From the NCBI GenBank assembly GCA_031761405.1, contig JASEVX010000017.1, forward strand, positions 7,861,668 through 7,925,667: a DNA stretch of 64,000 nt, written 5' to 3'. Of this stretch, positions 58,437 through 64,000 are shown in pieces. The position numbers and the translations under genes are program-made. The stretch comes from Serripes groenlandicus. Its lineage: Eukaryota > Mollusca > Bivalvia > Cardiida > Cardiidae. How positions within the stretch are numbered: the stretch's first letter is position 1; every line of letters starts with the position of its first letter. A model generated the notes under the pieces. The model saw only the letters and a program-made list of their open reading frames with translations. It did not search any database and had not been told where the DNA came from.

Positions 58437-60777
58437 CTGTAATATTCAAATTAAAGCCAACTGGTTACCAAGTCATACACTCGACTTTTGACTGTATAGT
58501 GCCTGTATGATTGTACATTTATTTCTAGTAAAATTCATTAATTGAAAACAGTGTAGTGCCATGAGTAAAATAAATTGATGTAAGCCTCCAAATATTACAA
58601 AACTTATGAGCTTGTTAATCCCTAGATATTTTGTAAATACACGAAATTTCTGGTGTGAGATTATAAAAACAACAACAACATCGTGCCATTTGCGAATATG
58701 TAGATCCCTGTTACCCTGTGCAGCCGCTGTGATTGATTTGGCTCTAAACTTTTGATCCATTATAACAGAGGATTTCAAGAAACTTGCAACTCATATTTGG
58801 CAATTTTAAACCACGGATAAACAATCGGTCCTTTATCTTCACTAGACTTGAACAATAAGTTTGGGTTTCCTTAAACATGTGTCATATGTTGAATATTTGT
58901 CATGAAATACCTTCAATGCAGGGATGATAAGATATTCTGCTATCTCAAGCAGAGCTGCAATATTGCTTTCATTTATCTTTGTTTTCTTGCCATAAACATA
59001 CAAAATTGCTTCCTCTAATAACACCGGGGTTCCAACGTGCATTGTTATCATTCCTAAAGTATAATACACAAATATATCATTTTCTATTCCCAAAGATATG
59101 GACGTTCTGGGTATTTAGAATCACTTGACATCAATCTGTTTTGCCATTAGCGTCTTATAAATGGATAAATAGACGTCTAACTGTCATGCCATTATACCAG
59201 CTGTTCTTTAGTACTAAGTGTGTTGCTATAGCACATTTCCAATAATATCAAATTTATTTGGATTTTTCAAAAACATGAGAATAATAACTCACCTAATTTA
59301 ACAGAACTTCAGTCGTTTTTCAAGTGTTAACTCTATACATATAAAGAAAAGGGCCCCGCCTCGTTGTGGTCATGTTTTCAACGGATTGGAATATGTTTAA
59401 CAATCTATGTAGAGTGTCACCATAGTAACGTCTGCCACAAACTATTTCAAGATCTGGCCTTTCCTTTTATAAAATAATATTATTAAAGCTTTTACTATCA
59501 TCACATTAAGAAAAGCCGCCCTGCCGCCTGGCGGTCAGTTTTGTTCAAGATTGACCTAGTGGTTTAGGAGGGGATGTTATTTAAATATACATATTTTTAA
59601 CCGTTACCGTTGCCACGGTAACCATAGTGTTCCATTGTAGTTCATTACTTAAGAAATTCGTTGAAGTACGATGTCGCACGGGCATCTGACGTTGCTACAA
59701 GCGAACAATACCAGATTTATAATTTGGACAAAGACATGTCTGTTTCTTAAATCACGATTAAACACATCTTATTGTTTCTTCAGTTCACGTGTGTTTTCTG
59801 ACTTTCTCGCATCAGTACTCTACACAATATTCATCCAAGGCAACTGGCTATCTCCCACAGAAAAATTCGCCCATTCGAGTTTAGAATGAATGGTCGAGTC
59901 GTTTATGCAAAAACCATGTTGTACCTACCTTATTTTATGAATAGGCTCATGTCAGGGTTATATTTTGAAATAACATTTACATAGACGACTAGATAAGGTG
60001 AAATAAACAGTTCTTTGTTCGACAATATGTTTCTTAGCACTCATTAAAACCTATGTTTCATAGGTTTTGGAGGTCAAATATTGACTTAAGAACATACAAC
60101 ACGTTCCTTATCTAAAGGTCTTTAACAAATGAACTGAAGACAAAATGTGATTTTGTAACCAGGATCATTGTCTGAATCCAAAATATATATATTGTATTGT
60201 CGTAAGTTAGTCATAGCATACTAGAAAACTAAATATAATAGAAATAGTAATTACCGAGAATAATTTAACTGACAGTTAATTTGGAAGGAAATTTTCAATA
60301 TAACAACATAAGAAGGCAAACATACCTGTATTCCGTTCAAGGTAACTGTGCTTTCTAATATTTTCAAAAAAGGGACTTGCAACAAGAACACACCAATGAA
60401 ATTTCTTCTCCTGAAAAGACAAACATGTAAGACTTAGACTATGCAGCATCGTGATCATCTTGATGAGAAGTGTTTCAGAACCTTTCCTTAAACGAATACA
60501 TTTTTCACGTTTATACTAGCACAGACATTGATCTAACATTTGTCCTCTTTCTTAAACCGTAAATATAAATCATTCAAAGACAAAAAAGACAAAATAAGAA
60601 CTCGTATAAAATTAATAGATGATTATGCATTAATCGGTTTATAGCGTTGAATATAATCCAAATTACCCATAATCCATGTTTGATGGTGACTTCACACAGG
60701 TCTGACTGTTCTTTCACCTGGTTATATAGTAAAGATCGAAATGAAGGCGGTTTACTTTTTGATTTATCGAAATCCAT
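56781..60777 (-). CDS. KLHL-like BTB-BACK-kelch protein, copy 2, intact (4 exons)
   Basis: Exons on the minus strand: 60667-60777, 60326-60410, 58911-59053 and 56781-58436. All introns are GT-AG with phases 0, 1 and 0, giving 664 residues. Start M-D-F-D-K-S-K-S-K-P-P. Residues ~26-113 form a BTB fold: S-D-L-C-E-V-T-I, then E-K-K-F-H-W-C-V-L-V-A-S-P-F-F-E, then L-L-E-I-A-E-Y-L-I-I-P-A-L-K. Residues ~120-250 form a BACK domain (N-C-L-D-M-I-K-L-A-S-L-Y-E-F). The rest is a strongly diverged kelch-like propeller (C-Y-D-M-N-R-R-R-W; Y-I-Y-D-R; F-V-I-Y-D; W-Y-H-K-R), without clean G-G doublets. The C-terminus is an acidic Tyr/Asp/Ser tail with an 18-bp tandem repeat. Such proteins usually recruit substrates to CUL3 ubiquitin ligase (family knowledge). 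Lineage-specific expansions are common in bivalves, and the pair here fits that. Confidence 0.85.
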
Positions 60778-60998
60778 ATTGCTTTCATCTGCCCTCTCGC
60801 TTTCGCTAAAATAAAGTAGAGATAAATTTAGTCAGTAGCAATACATTTATGAATTTCGATATTCAGCGAATGATTTTCTAAACGCTATATGAGCCTGTCA
60901 TCCGACTGAACCATATGAAATAAATATGTAAATCTAAGTCCCACTATATAGTTTAGATCTAGTTTTAGTGTATATGGAGCTGCAAATATGCTGTGTTT
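60778..60998 (-). promoter_or_regulatory. Putative upstream region of KLHL copy 2
   Basis: Short 221-bp stretch between the start codon and the tandem-repeat element. The first ~60 bp are conserved with copy 1, suggesting 5' UTR or promoter constraint or simple recency. No clear TATA box on the minus strand. Confidence 0.3.
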
Positions 60999-63307
60999 AC
61001 CTCCGTGAAGTTTATTCCCTATTCCTTATTCAAATGTAAAGTTGGTTACTTGTTCCTCGTTCCTTATTCCTTATTCAAATGCGTATTTGGTTACTTATTC
61101 ATTGTTCCTTATTCAAATGTAAAGTTGGTTACTTGTTCATTGTTCCTAATTCGCAATAGCATCAACATGGTGATTTTCAACATCAACATATGCAGTTTTA
61201 TTGATGCTTCTTTTCGTGAAAACGGCCGAACAGGTTTTTTGAATAAGTAACAGGTTATTTAATAGGTACTTATAGATCTCTGTCAGCATCTACAACAACA
61301 ACAACATCACATTTGCTGTTGGCAACATTAACGTATGCAGTTTGAAAAGTTTTTCTGAATATCAAACTCTAACATCCTGATAACCCGCCTAATAAGTTAC
61401 GAATAAGTAACAGTTTATTAAAAATGTACTATTTCATCATCTACAACAACAACAACATCATCTACAGTGTTGTTGGCATGCAGTGCCTTAGATTATATCT
61501 GATTAAGTAACACATAAAGAACAAGGAACATTTAACCAACTTTACATTTGAATAAGGAACAAGGAACAAGTAACCAACTTCACATTTTAATAACGAATAA
61601 GGAACATGGAACATGGAAAAGGGAATGGCCGAATAAGTAACAGGTTTTTGAATAAGTAACAGGTGATTTAATATGTACCAGTAGCTCACTTTCATCATTT
61701 AGAACAACAACAACCTCAAGATTGTTGTTGGCAACATAAACAAATTCATTTTGAATGATAGTTGGGACAGCACTGGCTTCTTTTCTTGAACACGGCCGAA
61801 TAAGTAACAGGTTTTTGAATAAGTTACAGGTGATTTAAGATGTACCAATGGGTCTCTGTTAGCATATACAACAACAACAACATCAACATATGCAGTTTCA
61901 TTGATGTTTTGGATAGCGAAGGCTTATAAGTAACAGGTTTTTTGAATAAGTAACAGGTTATTTAATAGGTACTTATAGATCTCTGTCAGCATCTACAACA
62001 ACAACAACATCACATTTGCTGTTGACAACATTAACGTATGCAGTTTGAAAAGTTTTTCTGAATATCAAACTCTAACATCCTGATAACCCGCCTAATAAGT
62101 TACGAATAAGTAACAGTTTATTAAAAATGTACTATTTCATCATCTACAACAACAACAACATCATCTACAGTGTTGTTGGCACCATGAACATATGCAGTGC
62201 CTTAGATTAGATCTGATTAAGTAACACATAAAGAACAAGGAACATTTAACCAACTTTACATTTGAATAAGGAACAAGGAACAAGTAACCAACTTCACATT
62301 TTAATAACGAATAAGGAACATGGAACATGGAAAAGGGAATGGCCGAATAAGTAACAGGTTTTTGAATAAGTAACAGGTGATTTAATATGTACCAGTAGCT
62401 CACTTTCATCATTTAGAACAACAACAACCTCAAGATTGTTGTTGGCAACATAAACAAATTCATTTTGAATGATAGTTGGGACAGCACTGGCTTCTTTTCT
62501 TGAACACGGCCGAATAAGTAACAGGTTTTTGAATAAGTTACAGGTGATTTAAGATGTACCAATGGGTCTCTGTTAGCATATACAACAACAACAACATCAA
62601 CATATGCAGTTTCATTGATGTTTTGGATAGCGAAGGCTTATAAGTAACAGGTTTTTTGAATAAGTAACAGGTTATTTAATAGGTACTTATAGATCTCCGT
62701 CAGCATCTACAACAACAACAACAACATCACATTTGCTGATGGCAACATCAACGTTTGCAGTTTTAATTGATTTTCTGGATATCAAACTCTAAAATCTTGA
62801 TAACCACCGAATAAGTAACAGGTTTTTTGAATAACTAACAGTTGATTTAAAATTTACCAATGGGTCTCCGTCAGCATCTACAACAACAACAATATCACAA
62901 TTGTGGTTTGTAACATAAACATATGCAATTTGAATGATATCTGTGATAGCAAATGCTTCTTTTCTTGAAAAAGGCCGAATAAGTAACCAGATTGTGAATA
63001 AGTAAAAGGTTATTTAAAATGTACAAATGGGTCTCTCTCTCATCATATACAACAATAACAACAACATCATCAACATTGTTGTTGGCAACATCAACATATG
63101 CAGTTCCTTAGATCAGCCCTGAATAAGTAACGAATAAGGAACACGGAACAAGTAACCAACGACACATTTTAAAAAAGGAACAAGGAATAAGTAACCAACT
63201 TCACATTTGAATAAAGAATAAGGAACAAGTAACCAATTTCACATTTGAATAAGGAATAAAGAATAATAAATACAGAATAATGCATAGGGAATGAACTTCA
63301 CGGAGGT
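60999..63307. mobile_element. Tandem-repeat element with inverted ends ACCTCCGTGAAGTT
   Basis: The left end ACCTCCGTGAAGTTTATTCC then CTATTCCTTATTC mirrors the right end GAATAATGCATAGGGAATGA then ACTTCACGGAGGT. The interior has two and a half tandem units of ~703 bp (starts near 61253, 61956 and 62670). Each is built from smaller words AATAAGTAACAGGT, TACAACAACAACAACATC and AAGGAACAAGTAACCAACTT. Near both ends, words of the type TTCAAATGTAAAGTTGGTTA are inverted partners. No transposase. The target duplication is not clear. Confidence 0.65.
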
Positions 63308-64000
63308 GATTTGTTTTATGATTACTGAAAACTGAAAGTAGCGGTTCGGATAAAATTAAAATGTAGCCCAAGTAGTTAACATGTACAAATAGTTTTTAAT
63401 AGACATATAAATATTTCCACAAACTATCTAATACAGTGTGTTTAATTGCAGTACTGTTTATAAATATGTTAACATCTGCACATGAAATTACCTGAACCAA
63501 CTTCTCAAAGTGTTAATAAAATAAACTTAAAAATGAGAGAAATTCTTTCTCTAAGGAGAAATCAATGCTCTAATCGCGATCAATATCGCTGTGAGGGTTG
63601 TCATGCATAATTTACATATTCTTTACATCTATTTATTCTGGAAGATCACTTTAAATTGTTTTGATATAACCGGATGTAACGTATGGTGGGACTTCCAGTA
63701 TTTATAAAACTTGTCCCCAGATATGTCATGTTAAAGTATATTTTATATACCGATCTTTTATCATACAGATCTGTTATAATACTGATCTGTTATCATATAA
63801 GGTTGTAAAAGCTGTTTAACACTTTTACTAGCTAGAGAAGGAATTATTGGATAAACAATATTGTAAGGACACGTGTAGTTTTATTATTCGAGCGGATACA
63901 CACAAGAATAGGAATCATGACATTAAACGAAATGGTCATACCAATTAACGAAATGTAATTATACGAAATTAATCAACAATTAATAAATGCCCAGTTTCAG
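63308..64000. other. No recognisable gene
   Basis: AT-rich, single-copy-looking; short repeat of TATACCGATCTTTTATCATA then TACTGATCTGTTATCATATA near 63746-63800. Confidence 0.35.

Noticed and set aside
61462..62412. Two similar ~80-codon minus frames as a paralogous gene pair
   Set aside because: They are translations of the 703-bp tandem repeat; the similarity comes from the array.

Overview
The window is eukaryotic. It is AT-rich, genes are split by GT-AG introns, and mobile DNA far outweighs coding sequence. Two repeats match my memory of bivalve and other mollusc genomes: one with GGGGGGCA-type ends closing on '...gtttcacaaacacatcttg', and one ending in GTGAGCGATCTAGGGCCA then TGGCCCTCTTGTTT. 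Together with a kelch-like gene pair and a P2X7-C-terminal-like gene, this points to a mollusc, probably a bivalve. The species cannot be named from this window.

Two ends of the window carry two copies of one four-exon BTB-BACK-propeller (KLHL-like) gene, both on the minus strand. Copy 2 (56781-60777) is intact and gives a 664-residue model. Copy 1 (1-14442, cut by the window start) keeps the same exon sizes and phases but has decayed. It has a 4-nt deletion and a ~430-bp insertion in the last exon, a truncated LINE in intron 3, and a whole ~8.2-kb DNA transposon in intron 1.

That transposon (about 5438-13632) is the most coherent system here. It is an ISL2EU-like element with ~90-bp imperfect terminal inverted repeats. 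It carries two convergent two-exon genes: a SAP-SWIM-YqaJ-type nuclease (5627-7756, +) and a THAP-DDE transposase (11345-13478, -). Between them lie tandem duplications, MITEs and a second copy of the nuclease gene's 3' end.

From 17 to 54 kb the window is a mosaic of non-autonomous elements. These are a 4.85-kb element with ~1.5-kb inverted arms (17017-21861), a decayed P2X7-C-terminal-like gene (24238-26056), a 134-bp tandem array (27.2 kb), three dispersed mollusc repeats with internal minisatellites (29.7, 36.2, 38.4 kb), a hAT-like element (32211-33903), an iteron-ended element (40764-41610), a 261-bp satellite (41979-43260), an orphan THAP exon (43732-44108), an exact 773-bp tandem duplication (44.4-45.9 kb), and a 5.98-kb palindromic composite built of GGAAC-pentamer hairpins (47060-53038). 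A palindromic TTAA-flanked MITE family (5'-CCCTTTCCC..., piggyBac-like ends) recurs across the window. Past copy 2 lies a tandem-repeat element (60999-63307).

Coordinates of exons were derived by hand from reading frames and splice consensus. Family names come from recognised motifs, not database searches.
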